Assembly (NCBI RefSeq): GCF_900108395.1
Contig: NZ_FNXE01000013.1
Location: forward strand, 1 to 64,000
Length of the DNA stretch: 64,000 nucleotides
DNA from: Paenimyroides marinum
GTDB taxonomy: Bacteria > Bacteroidota > Bacteroidia > Flavobacteriales > Flavobacteriaceae
Direction: 5' to 3'
Under the pieces are notes generated by a model. The model searched no databases and was not told the origin of the DNA. It saw only the letters and a program-made list of their open reading frames with translations. The position numbers and the translations under genes are program-made. This document shows positions 49,289 through 58,859 of this stretch, in pieces (position 1 is the stretch's first letter; every line of letters begins with the position of its first letter).

Positions 49289-50200
49289 TCAATTAAACGA
49301 TTCACGAAACTCCAACGGACTTTGACTAGTCTTTGCTTTAAACAGCTTACTGAAAGATTGAGGGTGCTCAAAGCCCAATTCATAAGCAATTTCGCTTACA
49401 GATAAGTCAGTTGTAGATAATTTTTCTTTGGCTTTTTCAATCAGTTTGTCGTGAATATGTTGCTGTGTACTCTGTCCTGTCAGCACTTTTAGCAAGCCGC
49501 TTAAATAGCCTGGCGAAATATTTAACGTTTCGGCAATGTATTGAACAGTCGGTAAACCTTTTGAAACCAAGTCATCGCTGTTAAAATAGTCTGTCAATAT
49601 TTTTTCCAAATGTTCCAAAACTTGATGATTGGCTTTTTCTCTTGTGATAAATTGACGGTTATAAAACCGTTCTGAATAATTGAGCAAAGTTTCAATCTGT
49701 GAAATGATAATATCCTTACTGAATTTGTCAATATTCATGTGATATTCCTGCTTTATGTTTTGAATGATATTATTCAAAATTTCTTCTTCTTTTTCTGAAA
49801 GGAACAAGGCTTCATTAACCGAATAATCAAAAAATTCATAATGTTTAATTTTTTTTGCTAATGAAGTATTCCATAAAAAATCAGGATGAATGAGCAACAG
49901 CCAACCCGAACGTTTTACATTTTCATCCGGATTGTTGTTTGTTCTCAAAATTTGATTTGGTGCCATAAAATATAATACACCTTCATCAAAATCATATTGT
50001 TGTTGTCCGTAAAACATTTTGCTTACACCACGTTTCAGTGAAATGGTGTAATAACCGAAAATAATCGATATGTTTTCCTTGCCTTCCAATCGCTTAAGTT
50101 TTGCATAATCTATAATGCTTATGAGTGGATGCTCGGGTGCAGGTAAACCGTGTAACTGATGATACTCGCTAATGGATTTTACTTTGATCGGTTTTTCCAT
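49289..50200 (-). CDS. AraC-family transcriptional regulator
   Basis: The 303-residue protein has an N-terminal cupin-like sensing domain (about 40-130, FDEGVLYFMAPNQILRT) and a C-terminal AraC double helix-turn-helix (about 205-303, VQYIAETLNISPGYLSGLLKVLTGQS and LSVSEIAYELGFEHPQSFSKLFKAKTSQSPLEFR). It follows the SDR gene by 18 bases on the same strand and is probably the third gene of that operon, whose expression it may control. Confidence 0.93.
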   Translation of the reverse strand: MEKPIKVKSISEYHQLHGLPAPEHPLISIIDYAKLKRLEGKENISIIFGYYTISLKRGVSKMFYGQQQYDFDEGVLYFMAPNQILRTNNNPDENVKRSGWLLLIHPDFLWNTSLAKKIKHYEFFDYSVNEALFLSEKEEEILNNIIQNIKQEYHMNIDKFSKDIIISQIETLLNYSERFYNRQFITREKANHQVLEHLEKILTDYFNSDDLVSKGLPTVQYIAETLNISPGYLSGLLKVLTGQSTQQHIHDKLIEKAKEKLSTTDLSVSEIAYELGFEHPQSFSKLFKAKTSQSPLEFRESFN

Positions 50201-50218
50201 AGTACAAAGTTAAAAATT

Positions 50219-50983
50219 TTACAACGCCTGTCCACCCGAAACTTCAATACGTTGACCGTTTATCCAGTAAGCTTCCTCGGTGCATAAAAATGCAACTACA
50301 CCACCAATATCATCAGGCAAACCAACACGCCCCAAAGCTGTAAGATTTGCTATCTGTTCATTGATGTCATGGTTATCTCTTACATGCCCACCGCCAAAAT
50401 CGGTTTCAATAGCACCGGGTGCAACTACATTCGCACGGATTTTTCTTGCTCCTAATTCTTTGGCTAAATAGCGTGTATGTACTTCAACCGCTGTTTTCAA
50501 TGAACCATATACAGATGAACCGGGCATTATAATACGTGTCAATCCTGATGAGATGTTTACAATACCGCCCCCGTCATTTATAAACGGTAATGCTTTTTGG
50601 GTTAAAAAGAAAACGCCTTTGTAATGAATATTGTAAATGGTGTCCATTTGTTCTTCAGTAACTTCGGTAACAGGTGCATACAAAGCGGTGCCAGCATTAT
50701 TGATAAGAAAATCAAAATTAGAACTGCCTATTTTTTCTTTCAACAGTTCAGTTGCTTCTTTGATGAATTTATCAAACTGCTGTATGTTACTTGTGTCTAA
50801 CTGTAAGGCAAATGCATTTCTTCCAAGCGATTGAATTTCTGAAATAACATTGTCTGCTGCTACTTTATTGGAATTATACGTAATCAGAATGTCAATCCCT
50901 TTTTTGGCAAGAGCTAATGCCATATTCCTGCCTAAGCCACGGCTACCGCCTGTAACCAATGCGATTTTTGTTTTTGTACTCAT
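50219..50983 (-). CDS. Short-chain dehydrogenase/reductase
   Basis: The 254-residue classical SDR has the cofactor motif TGGSRGLGR (TGxxxGxG), NNAG, the Ser...Tyr-x-x-x-Lys catalytic set (ISSGL..., SVYGSLK), and PGAIETDF. The substrate is not identifiable; 3-oxoacyl or quinone-type carbonyls are common for close types. It is in an operon between the NmrA-like and AraC genes. Confidence 0.92.
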   Translation of the reverse strand: MSTKTKIALVTGGSRGLGRNMALALAKKGIDILITYNSNKVAADNVISEIQSLGRNAFALQLDTSNIQQFDKFIKEATELLKEKIGSSNFDFLINNAGTALYAPVTEVTEEQMDTIYNIHYKGVFFLTQKALPFINDGGGIVNISSGLTRIIMPGSSVYGSLKTAVEVHTRYLAKELGARKIRANVVAPGAIETDFGGGHVRDNHDINEQIANLTALGRVGLPDDIGGVVAFLCTEEAYWINGQRIEVSGGQAL

Positions 50984-51011
50984 TTTATTTATATTTTATT
51001 TTTTTTGTGTT

Positions 51012-51902
51012 TTAACAATTATAGGCTGCTGCAAACTCTTTTGCAAATTCAGCCAATTTTATTTTGCCCAATGTTGGTTTGTTTTGCTTGTAATCATCAT
51101 ACAAATTGTTTCGCCTACTTGCATTCATTTCTGTTAAACCTTTTGCAGCTTGTGGATTGAAACCAATATTTATCAGATTGTCCTGAAATTGTTTGTCAGG
51201 AATAATGTTCCATTTCAAATCGGGTTTGTCGATTATTTTACCTAAAATTGTTGCGACTTCGTTTGGACTGACTTCATCGCTTGCGATGTAACGGACAGTT
51301 CTGCCATCAAATGGTTTTTCGATTTCTTCGGCAATGGCAGCCGCAATATCCAAAGGAGAAACCCACGGCTCTTTTTCATCGCCGCCATAGTTTTGAATGA
51401 TTGCACCTGCATTTTTGATTGTTGGAATGAATGCTAACATATTGTAGTAAAAACCAACGGGGCGCATTGTTTTAATGGAAACCGTGTTGGGCAATTCTTT
51501 TAAAATATTTTCTACCAAATGATGTGTTGCCAACATTCCAACACCTTTATCGGTATGTCCGCCAATGCTGCTTAGATGTATCACTTCCATCACCCCTGAT
51601 TGTAAAATGGCTTGCGCATAACTTTTTGCAATGTCCAGACAATAATTTTGTATGTCAATGTTGTGGTCAAAAAAATTGAAAGGAGGTTCCATAAGATAAA
51701 TAACGTCTGCACCTTTGAAAGTCGAAGCTAAAAAGTGAGTGTCTAAAAGAGAACCAATTGCGGCTTTTGCCCCAATAGTTTCAATTTCTTTTTGTCGTTC
51801 GGCTTTACTGCTGATAACTGTTACTAAATGCCCTTTTGCAATCAAATCTGTTGCAAGTGGTTTACTGATGTGTCCTAACGAACCTGTTATTACTATTCTC
51901 AT
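51012..51902 (-). CDS. NmrA-like NAD(P)-binding protein
   Basis: The 296-residue atypical SDR has an N-terminal Rossmann motif (VITGSLGHISKPLA, GxxGxxx) and NmrA/QOR2-like features (VIHLSSIGG, a Pro-rich MRPVGFYYNML loop, a C-terminal substrate lid). The family includes NAD(P)H:quinone reductases such as YtfG and redox sensors lacking activity. It is the first gene of the three-gene operon, which would fit defence against electrophiles or quinones. Confidence 0.87.
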   Translation of the reverse strand: MRIVITGSLGHISKPLATDLIAKGHLVTVISSKAERQKEIETIGAKAAIGSLLDTHFLASTFKGADVIYLMEPPFNFFDHNIDIQNYCLDIAKSYAQAILQSGVMEVIHLSSIGGHTDKGVGMLATHHLVENILKELPNTVSIKTMRPVGFYYNMLAFIPTIKNAGAIIQNYGGDEKEPWVSPLDIAAAIAEEIEKPFDGRTVRYIASDEVSPNEVATILGKIIDKPDLKWNIIPDKQFQDNLINIGFNPQAAKGLTEMNASRRNNLYDDYKQNKPTLGKIKLAEFAKEFAAAYNC

Positions 51903-52278
51903 TTTTGTTGTTTTTGATGATACAAAATTGCAAAGTGTTCAGAAAACAGACGTAGCCAAATCTACTTTTGTTGTAGTCAAAAATGAGGTAGCGGTGTGGC
52001 ATTGGTTAATCTAAATTACAAAAAAGGAAATAAAAATTGATTCAGCAGCAAGTGGAATTGCTGATATTTTTTTCATTTACACATTTTTTGTTTAGTTGCC
52101 AGGAATGTAGGGGGAACAAAGAAGTGCTTAATTCTATATTTTATTGGCTATATGCAATGTTTTACCAGCCTATATACATTCTATTGTTAGAGTAGAGTAG
52201 CGTAACATACGTAGTGAAGCTTGTGGGGAAGTTAGGTTCTCCACAAGCTCGAACGCATGAAAGACAAATACATTATTT
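51903..52278. other. Intergenic region with a stable hairpin, no gene seen
   Basis: This 376-base gap holds no credible ORF in six frames. Its one clear element is a 13-bp stem with one G-T pair (AGCTTGTGGGGAA at 52218-52230, TTCTCCACAAGCT at 52237-52249) and a 6-base loop, about 30 bases after the stop of the M49 peptidase gene. It lacks a T-run, so it may protect the mRNA 3' end or belong to a dispersed repeat. Confidence 0.5.
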
Positions 52279-54318
52279 TTAATTTTCCAAAGGAAGGAAA
52301 TTATAATTCTTAGAATAATACAACATTTGTTCTGCAAACGTTTTAGGATATGTTACTACAATATCGGTAATTTCACCTTTTTCATTGGTAATTGGAACCA
52401 GTACCGGATTTACAAATCCGCGGTAAGGTGCTGTGTTAAACTTTTTATTGCGTTCTAATACCTCTTTATGTATTTTTTGATCCACTTTTACGCCGTAAGT
52501 TTCTACTAAACTTTTTGCTGCGTTAAAATCACCTTCGGATTTGATACGTTGGGTTTCACGTAATAATTGTCCGAATAAATCATGTAAACGATCGTAATCG
52601 TTAATTTTGAAATACGTTTTACCGTCACGCTCTATTTTTTCAATTACATTCTGCTCTTTACCTTTTTCAAAAACCCAAGCCGAAATCCATTGGCGGTTGC
52701 GCATGTGTGCTTCTTCAATATCCTGTCCCGGTTCAATACGCACCAACTGCGTCATTAAACCATTGCGTATATAATCGTTATAAGCTGTTTTACCCAAACC
52801 TTGCCAATCGTCAACCAAGCCTAAATCTTGTATTTTTTTATCGTACAAATAATATAGAGCCACTAAATCGGCACGACCTTCCTCTAAGGTTGACGCATAG
52901 CTTTTAAGCGTTTCTTTTGGCGTACCCACACCCGGATTTAACTGACCCGACGCATGCCCGATAACCTCGTGCAATGCCGTGTGTAATTTATCAGCCAGTT
53001 CACTGTATCGTTTTGAAAGCTGAATTTCATTTTCATCAAAAGCAAATTCTTTTAGTTTTTCATCACCCCCATCTTTGTTGTATGCTTCGATAATGTTTCC
53101 TAATGAAATTGATTTTGAACCATGCTCTGCCCTGATCCAGTCGGCATTTGGTAAATTAACTCCAATGGGCGTTGCCGGCGAAGTATCTCCACTTTCGGCA
53201 GCCACAATTACGGTTTTGTAAGAAACTCCTACTACATTTTTCTTTTTATGTTCAGGCATTAACGGTGAATGATCTTCAAACCACTGGGCGTTTTTTGAAA
53301 CCACTTCCATTTTTGCCGACATATCAAAATCTTTGATTTGAACAGTCGATTCAAAAGAAGCTTTATGTCCTAACGGATCGTTATAAACCTCGATGAATCC
53401 ATTGATATAATCGATATTTCCTTCAGTTGCTTTCACCCAGGCAACATTATAATCGTCCCATTTTTTAAGCTCTCCGGTTTTATAGAAATCAATTAAAATA
53501 TTTAAAGCTTCGGCTTGCGGTTTATTTTCAGCAACTTTTACCGCTTTTTCTAACCAGAAGATCACTTTGTCAATAGCGGCACCGTACATGCCACCACTCC
53601 TCCAGATGCGTTCTTCTATTTTACCCGATTCGGTACGGACTAATTTGGAGTTTAATCCGGTTGATAATGGTCTTAATGAATCGGCAGGAGCCATGCTCCC
53701 GTAAAATTTCTCTACATCGTTCGCCGTTAATCCTTTTCCGTAAAAATTAACCGCCGATCCCTGGACTAAATCAACGTTTTGATTTAAATTTACTTTTTTT
53801 GCATCTACATCGTTAAATAAAATCTCAACAATACTGGTATCTAAATTGGTTTTGGTTTCTTTTAAAAGTGTTTGAAGATATGTTTGCGGAAAGCCCGGCT
53901 TGATTTTATCGTTTGAATAATGATGGTGGATTCCGTTTGAAAACCAAATGCGTTTTAAGTAAATCTCAAAATTCTTCCAGTTTTCGTTATTTTTATCTCC
54001 TTTGTAATTTTGATAGATGTTTTCTAATGCCGTACGGATCTTTAAATTGTATTTATAGTTTTGATCCCAGAAAATATCTCTGCCGGCATACCCTGCCTGC
54101 GCTAAATAATAAACCAGTTTTTTTTCTTTCAATGTTAGTTTTTCCCAACCCGGAATATCGTATTTCAACACTTGTATATCGGCGAATTGTTCCGTTTCAA
54201 ACTGAACCTGTTTTAAACTGTCTATCATACTGTTATTGGTGTTTGCTTCATTGTTTTTATTGCAGGCCGTTAGCGATGCCACAGCGAGAGCTATGAGGGT
54301 GAAGTGACTTAATTTCAT
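52279..54318 (-). CDS. M49 (dipeptidyl-peptidase III-like) lipoprotein metallopeptidase
   Basis: The 679-residue protein has a lipoprotein signal (lipobox LTAC, Cys19). The zinc site has the M49 form HEVIGH (450-455) with the second motif EEGRAD (479-484), corresponding to HExxGH and EECRAD/EExRAE of DPP III. M49 enzymes release dipeptides from peptide N-termini. In Bacteroidota such proteins are often mislabelled dihydrofolate reductase; nothing here resembles DHFR. A periplasmic or surface location distinguishes it from the cytosolic eukaryotic enzyme. Confidence 0.88.
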   Translation of the reverse strand: MKLSHFTLIALAVASLTACNKNNEANTNNSMIDSLKQVQFETEQFADIQVLKYDIPGWEKLTLKEKKLVYYLAQAGYAGRDIFWDQNYKYNLKIRTALENIYQNYKGDKNNENWKNFEIYLKRIWFSNGIHHHYSNDKIKPGFPQTYLQTLLKETKTNLDTSIVEILFNDVDAKKVNLNQNVDLVQGSAVNFYGKGLTANDVEKFYGSMAPADSLRPLSTGLNSKLVRTESGKIEERIWRSGGMYGAAIDKVIFWLEKAVKVAENKPQAEALNILIDFYKTGELKKWDDYNVAWVKATEGNIDYINGFIEVYNDPLGHKASFESTVQIKDFDMSAKMEVVSKNAQWFEDHSPLMPEHKKKNVVGVSYKTVIVAAESGDTSPATPIGVNLPNADWIRAEHGSKSISLGNIIEAYNKDGGDEKLKEFAFDENEIQLSKRYSELADKLHTALHEVIGHASGQLNPGVGTPKETLKSYASTLEEGRADLVALYYLYDKKIQDLGLVDDWQGLGKTAYNDYIRNGLMTQLVRIEPGQDIEEAHMRNRQWISAWVFEKGKEQNVIEKIERDGKTYFKINDYDRLHDLFGQLLRETQRIKSEGDFNAAKSLVETYGVKVDQKIHKEVLERNKKFNTAPYRGFVNPVLVPITNEKGEITDIVVTYPKTFAEQMLYYSKNYNFLPLEN

Positions 54319-54339
54319 ATTTTTCTTTGTTAGTTAGAA

Positions 54340-54347
54340 CAAATATA
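54340..54347 (-). promoter_or_regulatory. -7 box of the M49 peptidase gene
   Basis: The minus strand reads TATATTTG 21 bases before the ATG at 54318. Confidence 0.65.
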
Positions 54348-54389
54348 TTAATAATTATTTGGAGAGCGTTGAGCCTGAATAAAAAACAT

Positions 54390-54917
54390 TTATAGTTCTA
54401 AAAAATTTTCGTTCCACAAATAAGGTGTTTTGTTTTGGTTAAGAAATTTAAATGCGTTAAACAGTTCGTGATCGTGCTTCATTTGGAAATGACGCTCAAT
54501 AATTTCACCACTTTTTAGTGTGATCCTGATGCCATTCATTACACCGATGGAAACCGACGGATTTAAAAAGGAGTGTTTGTTGAATTTGCCAATAAAATCG
54601 TGATTTGTAAAAGTGATTTCATTTATATCATCATAAGAAATTAAATCGGAGTTTAGATAAATTCCTTCATTAGCAAAGGCAATCGTACCGGTAAAAATTC
54701 CTTTTAAAAAGTGAAATCGCTTGTGGTTTGTTGCCAGATAAAAAACAATATACCCACTAATAAGCAATGCCATAAGCAGTAAAACTATTTTAATGGTTTT
54801 AAATCGGTCAGCAGCTAAACAAAATGCTACAACAATTAAAAACAACAGCACAAACCATTTAATGATTTTTGGTACCGGTTGCTTTTTTACCTTTTGAAAC
54901 AATTGAAATACGTACAT
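54390..54917 (-). CDS. Two-helix membrane protein with PH-like cytosolic domain
   Basis: The 175-residue protein has two adjacent membrane segments (about 20-36 and 43-63) followed by a mixed domain of about 100 residues with NEGIYLNSDLISYDDINEITF and GIRITLKSGEIIERHFQM, reminiscent of bacterial PH-like domains. No function is proposed. Its ATG follows immediately on the T-run of the terminator at 54927-54946, so it would need read-through or a promoter within the terminator region. Confidence 0.72.
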   Translation of the reverse strand: MYVFQLFQKVKKQPVPKIIKWFVLLFLIVVAFCLAADRFKTIKIVLLLMALLISGYIVFYLATNHKRFHFLKGIFTGTIAFANEGIYLNSDLISYDDINEITFTNHDFIGKFNKHSFLNPSVSIGVMNGIRITLKSGEIIERHFQMKHDHELFNAFKFLNQNKTPYLWNENFLEL

Positions 54918-54920
54918 AAA

Positions 54921-54946
54921 AAAAACAGCTTTGAAATTTCAAAGCT
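54921..54946 (-). terminator. Terminator between the deoxyribosyltransferase-like and PH-like genes
   Basis: A perfect 20-base palindrome at 54927-54946 (arms AGCTTTGAAA) is followed on the minus strand by GTTTTTTTT and then at once by the next ATG at 54917. Confidence 0.8.
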
Positions 54947-55350
54947 TAATTTTGTGGTAAAACGTTTTTTAAGAATTCGCTTAACTGGTCAAACAAATCT
55001 TTAGGACTTGAATACAGAATGTGAAAGTTGCTCAATGCAAACAACACTTCGTTGGTTTCGGCTTCAGCTTTTTGCAAATAAACAATTGGTTTGCGTTTTG
55101 CTTTGGCATATCCCAATTCTACACACGATGTAACATTTACCTTAGTTGCTTCTACAATTATAAAGTTACTGGTGTCTATTTCTTTCATTGCTTTTTGCAT
55201 AAATTCTGCCTCTTGCCCCGCCTCCATAGCGTATTTATCTACAAAAATAAAATGCTCTACATTAGCAGAACTCATTGCCATACCCAATGCAATAATTTCT
55301 TTTCCTAACAATTTTCTTGTTTCTGTATCAACAGATATATATGCTTTCAT
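54946..55350 (-). CDS. Nucleoside 2-deoxyribosyltransferase-like protein
   Basis: The 134-residue protein begins MKAYISVDTETRKLLGKEI, then has FIFVDKY, SNFIIVEATKVNVTSCVELGYAKAKRKPIVYL. The last part matches the NDT/DNPH1 fold where a Glu in the xELGYAxA helix (Glu78 here) is the nucleophile. It may hydrolyse or transfer the base of deoxynucleosides or their phosphates. The usual N-terminal GPLF/GF motif is not evident, so activity is uncertain. It is cytosolic and probably a single-gene transcript. Confidence 0.65.
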   Translation of the reverse strand: MKAYISVDTETRKLLGKEIIALGMAMSSANVEHFIFVDKYAMEAGQEAEFMQKAMKEIDTSNFIIVEATKVNVTSCVELGYAKAKRKPIVYLQKAEAETNEVLFALSNFHILYSSPKDLFDQLSEFLKNVLPQN

Positions 55351-55487
55351 TCATTAGCAGTTTATTCTGTAAAGATAAAAAATTATTTGTTTGTGCTGAT
55401 TTAAAGCAAGGAAAACTATGGAATTTTAAATTACAGATCGATTGACAAAAAACAAGAAGCTTTTCCTATTTGAATACAGAACAGTAT

Positions 55488-56882
55488 TTACTCCGATAAT
55501 TTGTGTCCGTCGTTTGATTTTAATTTGGTAAACGTTAAACTTGATACGGCTGTTAGTATAGCTAATGTAATCAATGTTAAATGAAAAGCAGTGACTAAAT
55601 CTCCGTGGTAAAAATCCATTTGATCTTTGTAAAAAGCTAAAATCAAAGCAGCGATCGAAATACCAAAGCTAATAGACAACTGTTGCATTACTGCCAGTAA
55701 ACTGTTACCTCCACTTGCCTGGTCATCGTTTAAATCGGAAAGTGAAATGGTGTTCATCGCCGTCATTTGAATAGATGTGAAAGCTCCGTAAGCAATCATT
55801 AGCAAAATATAATACATTAACGGGGTGTCTTTCTGCATAAAACTAAACACAAAAATAATCGCCGCCAAAAACAGTGTATTGCTTATTAAAACCTTACGGT
55901 AACCAAAGTGTTTTACAATTTTCACAATCCATGGTTTTACAGCAATGGTCGTTAATGCCGAAGGAAGCAACATCATTCCTGCTTTTGATGCAGAAAACCC
56001 AAACCCCACCTGCATCATTAACGGCAATAAAAAAGGTAATCCGCTAATACCAAAACGGGTAATTAAACTACCTATTAAACCAATACGCAACGTACGTATC
56101 TTAAAAAGATTTAAGTTAATAATGGGCTTTTCGGTTTTTCTGAAATGTTTGTAATACAGCACAAAAAGCAATCCTGCAAAAAACACTAAAGCTAAAATTA
56201 AACTGTAATGATTGATGCCTACGCTGCTTAACTCCATGGCAAGTGTTATAAATACCAATGCCAGACTAAAATACACCAGTCCTAAAATATCAAATTTACC
56301 AACGGCGTTTTTGTAATTGGGCATAATTTTCCATGCGAGGATCATTCCCAGTATTCCCACGGGAAGATTTACCAGAAAAATCCAGTGCCAAGAAAAGTTA
56401 TCTGATAAAAATCCGCCTAAACTGGGACCAATCACCGGACCCAATAATCCGGGAATTGTTATGTAATTCATTATTTTTAATAACTGATTGCGCGGATACT
56501 GATACAGGATCGCCAACCGGGCAATGGGCACCATCATTGAACCACCAATTGCCTGAAGAATTCGCGATAAATTCAAGGTAAGCAAATCTATTGATAAGGC
56601 ACAAAAAAGCGACCCCAGCGTAAATAAAAACACGGCGAAAATAAACATTTTTTTTGTACCAAATTTATCCGACATCCAACCTGATAAAGGTATGAACAAC
56701 GCCAAAGTTAACGTATAGCTAACAATGACCGATTGCATTTCTAACGGTGAATAATTCATATCATTAGCAATGCTTGGCAGCGAAGTGTTTAAAATGGTTC
56801 CGTCTAATGATTGCATAAACATAGCCACTGCGGTAACCAATGGCAAGTATCTTTCAAAAGACGACGGATTTTCTTTTATCAT
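55488..56882 (-). CDS. MFS drug-efflux transporter, DHA2 type
   Basis: The 464-residue protein has 12-14 membrane segments. The DHA2 (14-TMS) signature motifs are visible: LDGTILNTSLPSIA near the start (motif D1), GWMSDKFGTKKMF (motif A), and GPVIGPSLGGFLSDNFSWHWIFLVNLPVG (motif C). The family exports drugs and lipophilic compounds by proton antiport. No regulator or membrane fusion protein is adjacent. Confidence 0.9.
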   Translation of the reverse strand: MIKENPSSFERYLPLVTAVAMFMQSLDGTILNTSLPSIANDMNYSPLEMQSVIVSYTLTLALFIPLSGWMSDKFGTKKMFIFAVFLFTLGSLFCALSIDLLTLNLSRILQAIGGSMMVPIARLAILYQYPRNQLLKIMNYITIPGLLGPVIGPSLGGFLSDNFSWHWIFLVNLPVGILGMILAWKIMPNYKNAVGKFDILGLVYFSLALVFITLAMELSSVGINHYSLILALVFFAGLLFVLYYKHFRKTEKPIINLNLFKIRTLRIGLIGSLITRFGISGLPFLLPLMMQVGFGFSASKAGMMLLPSALTTIAVKPWIVKIVKHFGYRKVLISNTLFLAAIIFVFSFMQKDTPLMYYILLMIAYGAFTSIQMTAMNTISLSDLNDDQASGGNSLLAVMQQLSISFGISIAALILAFYKDQMDFYHGDLVTAFHLTLITLAILTAVSSLTFTKLKSNDGHKLSE

Positions 56883-56984
56883 AAATTCTAAATCTGAAAG
56901 TCAAAAGATTTAACATTTAAAGTTCTGATAATGTGAACATATTACCTAAAACTCCAGTTAAATAAGTTTCCCTTATAAACCTTA

Positions 56985-57023
56985 AAACGTAGTCGGAAAT
57001 TATAAAAACTTTCGACTACGTTT
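56985..57023 (-). terminator. Terminator of the acyl-CoA carboxylase gene
   Basis: AAACGTAGTCG (56985-56995) pairs with CGACTACGTTT (57013-57023), with further A-T pairing inside. The T-run on the minus strand is only four bases. Confidence 0.6.
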
Positions 57024-57052
57024 AAATTAAAATTGAAACCTTAAACAAATAG

Positions 57053-58696
57053 TTATACTTGAATAACGCCTAAATTAAATGGTTTTTCGATGGGAGCGTG
57101 ATTTGCCGCTTCAATCCCCATAGAAATCCAGGTTCTTGTTTCTAACGGATCAATAATAGCATCTGTCCACAAACGGGCTGCAGCATAGTACGGAGAAACC
57201 TGTGCATCGTATTTTGCTTTGATTTTATCAAACAATTCTGCTTCTTTTTCAGGTGTTAATTCTTCTCCTTTTGCTTTTAATGAAGAAGCTTCAATTTGCA
57301 ACAATACTTTAGCTGCCTGCGCACCACCCATTACCGCTAATTCGGCACTTGGCCAAGCAAGGAAAAAGCGTGGATCGTAGGCTTTACCACACATTGCATA
57401 ATTTCCGGCTCCGTAAGAATTTCCCATAATCACAGTGAACTTAGGAACCACAGAGTTGGAAACCGCGTTAACCATTTTGGCTCCGTCTTTAATAATACCT
57501 CCGTGTTCAGATTTACTGCCTACCATAAATCCGGTAACATCTTGTAAAAACACTAACGGAATTTTCTTTTGGTTACAGTTCGCAATGAAACGAGTGGCTT
57601 TATCGGCAGAATCAGAATAAATTACGCCGCCAAACTGCATCTCACTTGGTTTTGTTTTGGCTCCGGTGGTTTTAACCACTTTTCTTTGATTGGCAACAAT
57701 TCCTACAGCCCATCCGTCGATACGTGCATAACCGGTAATGATTGTTTGTCCGTAACCGGCTTTGTATTCTTCAAATTCTGAATCATCAACCAAACGCTTG
57801 ATGATTTCCATGGTATCGTATTGTTCGGCTCTTGATTTTGGTAAAATACCGTAAATATCTTCAGGTTTTAAAGCTGGTTTTTTAGGCTCGATACGGCTAA
57901 ATCCGGCTTTATCGAAATCGCCCATTTTATCAACAATATTTTTAATGGTGTCTAAACAATCTTTATCGTCTTTAGATTTGTAATCGGTCACGCCCGAAAT
58001 TTCGGTATGAGTGGTAGCTCCGCCTAAGGTTTCATTATCAATTGATTCGCCAATGGCTGCCTTTACCAAATATGATCCTGCTAAAAAGATACTTCCTGTT
58101 TTGTCAACAATCAACGCTTCGTCGCTCATAATCGGCAGGTAAGCACCTCCGGCAACACAACTTCCCATAACGGCTGCAATTTGCGTAATTCCCATAGACG
58201 ACATAATGGCATTGTTGCGGAAAATGCGTCCGAAGTTTTCTTTGTCAGGGAAAATCTCATCTTGCATTGGCAGATAAACTCCGGCTGAATCAACCAGATA
58301 AATAATCGGCAGGCGGTTTTCAATAGCTATTTCCTGTGCACGTAAATTCTTTTTACCGGTAATGGGAAACCATGCTCCGGCTTTTACGGTAGCATCATTG
58401 GCAACAACAATAACCTGCTTGCCTTTCACATAACCTATTTTTACCACTACGCCACCAGACGGACACCCGCCGTGTTCTTTGTACATACCTTCACCGGCAA
58501 AAGCACCAATTTCGATTGATTTAGCATCTTTATCAAACAAATAATCAATGCGTTCGCGTGCAGACATTTTGCCTTGACTATGTAATTTTTCAATTCTTTT
58601 TTCGCCGCCGCCTACTTTAACTTTTGCAAATTTTTGTCTTAATTCTGATAAGAGTAATTTATTATAATCTTCGTTTTTATTGAAGTTTAAGTCCAT
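57053..58696 (-). CDS. Acyl-CoA carboxylase, beta (carboxyltransferase) subunit
   Basis: The start is set at the ATG at 58696 (547 residues; MDLNFNKNED), since the longer frame from 58750 adds 18 residues not seen in the family and overlaps a -7-like box. The protein has the two carboxyltransferase halves: the acyl-CoA side with ARERIDYLFD, EHGGCPSGGVVVKIGYVKGK and VMGSCVAGGAYLPIMSDEAL, and the biotin side with PLVFLQDVTGFMVGS and GNSYGAGNYAMCGKAYDPRFFLAWPSAELAVMGG. It transfers CO2 from biotin to an acyl-CoA (propionyl-, methylcrotonyl- or similar). The biotin carboxylase partner is not in the window. Which acyl-CoA is used cannot be decided. Confidence 0.92.
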   Translation of the reverse strand: MDLNFNKNEDYNKLLLSELRQKFAKVKVGGGEKRIEKLHSQGKMSARERIDYLFDKDAKSIEIGAFAGEGMYKEHGGCPSGGVVVKIGYVKGKQVIVVANDATVKAGAWFPITGKKNLRAQEIAIENRLPIIYLVDSAGVYLPMQDEIFPDKENFGRIFRNNAIMSSMGITQIAAVMGSCVAGGAYLPIMSDEALIVDKTGSIFLAGSYLVKAAIGESIDNETLGGATTHTEISGVTDYKSKDDKDCLDTIKNIVDKMGDFDKAGFSRIEPKKPALKPEDIYGILPKSRAEQYDTMEIIKRLVDDSEFEEYKAGYGQTIITGYARIDGWAVGIVANQRKVVKTTGAKTKPSEMQFGGVIYSDSADKATRFIANCNQKKIPLVFLQDVTGFMVGSKSEHGGIIKDGAKMVNAVSNSVVPKFTVIMGNSYGAGNYAMCGKAYDPRFFLAWPSAELAVMGGAQAAKVLLQIEASSLKAKGEELTPEKEAELFDKIKAKYDAQVSPYYAAARLWTDAIIDPLETRTWISMGIEAANHAPIEKPFNLGVIQV

Positions 58697-58859
58697 TTGA
58701 TATACAATTTCGTTTAAATTCCTGAATTTTGCTAAATTACAAATATTCATCCGATTTATAAAAAAAGGCTACGTTGATTTATTTTTTTATATTAGATGTA
58801 AATTTAATATTAAGTTAACATTAGATTAGTATTTTCGCAACGCAAAAAAATAATAAACG

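Noticed and set aside
52279-54318. Dihydrofolate reductase label often given to homologues
   Set aside because: Length, lipoprotein signal and the HEVIGH/EEGRAD pair fit M49 peptidases; no DHFR motif is seen.
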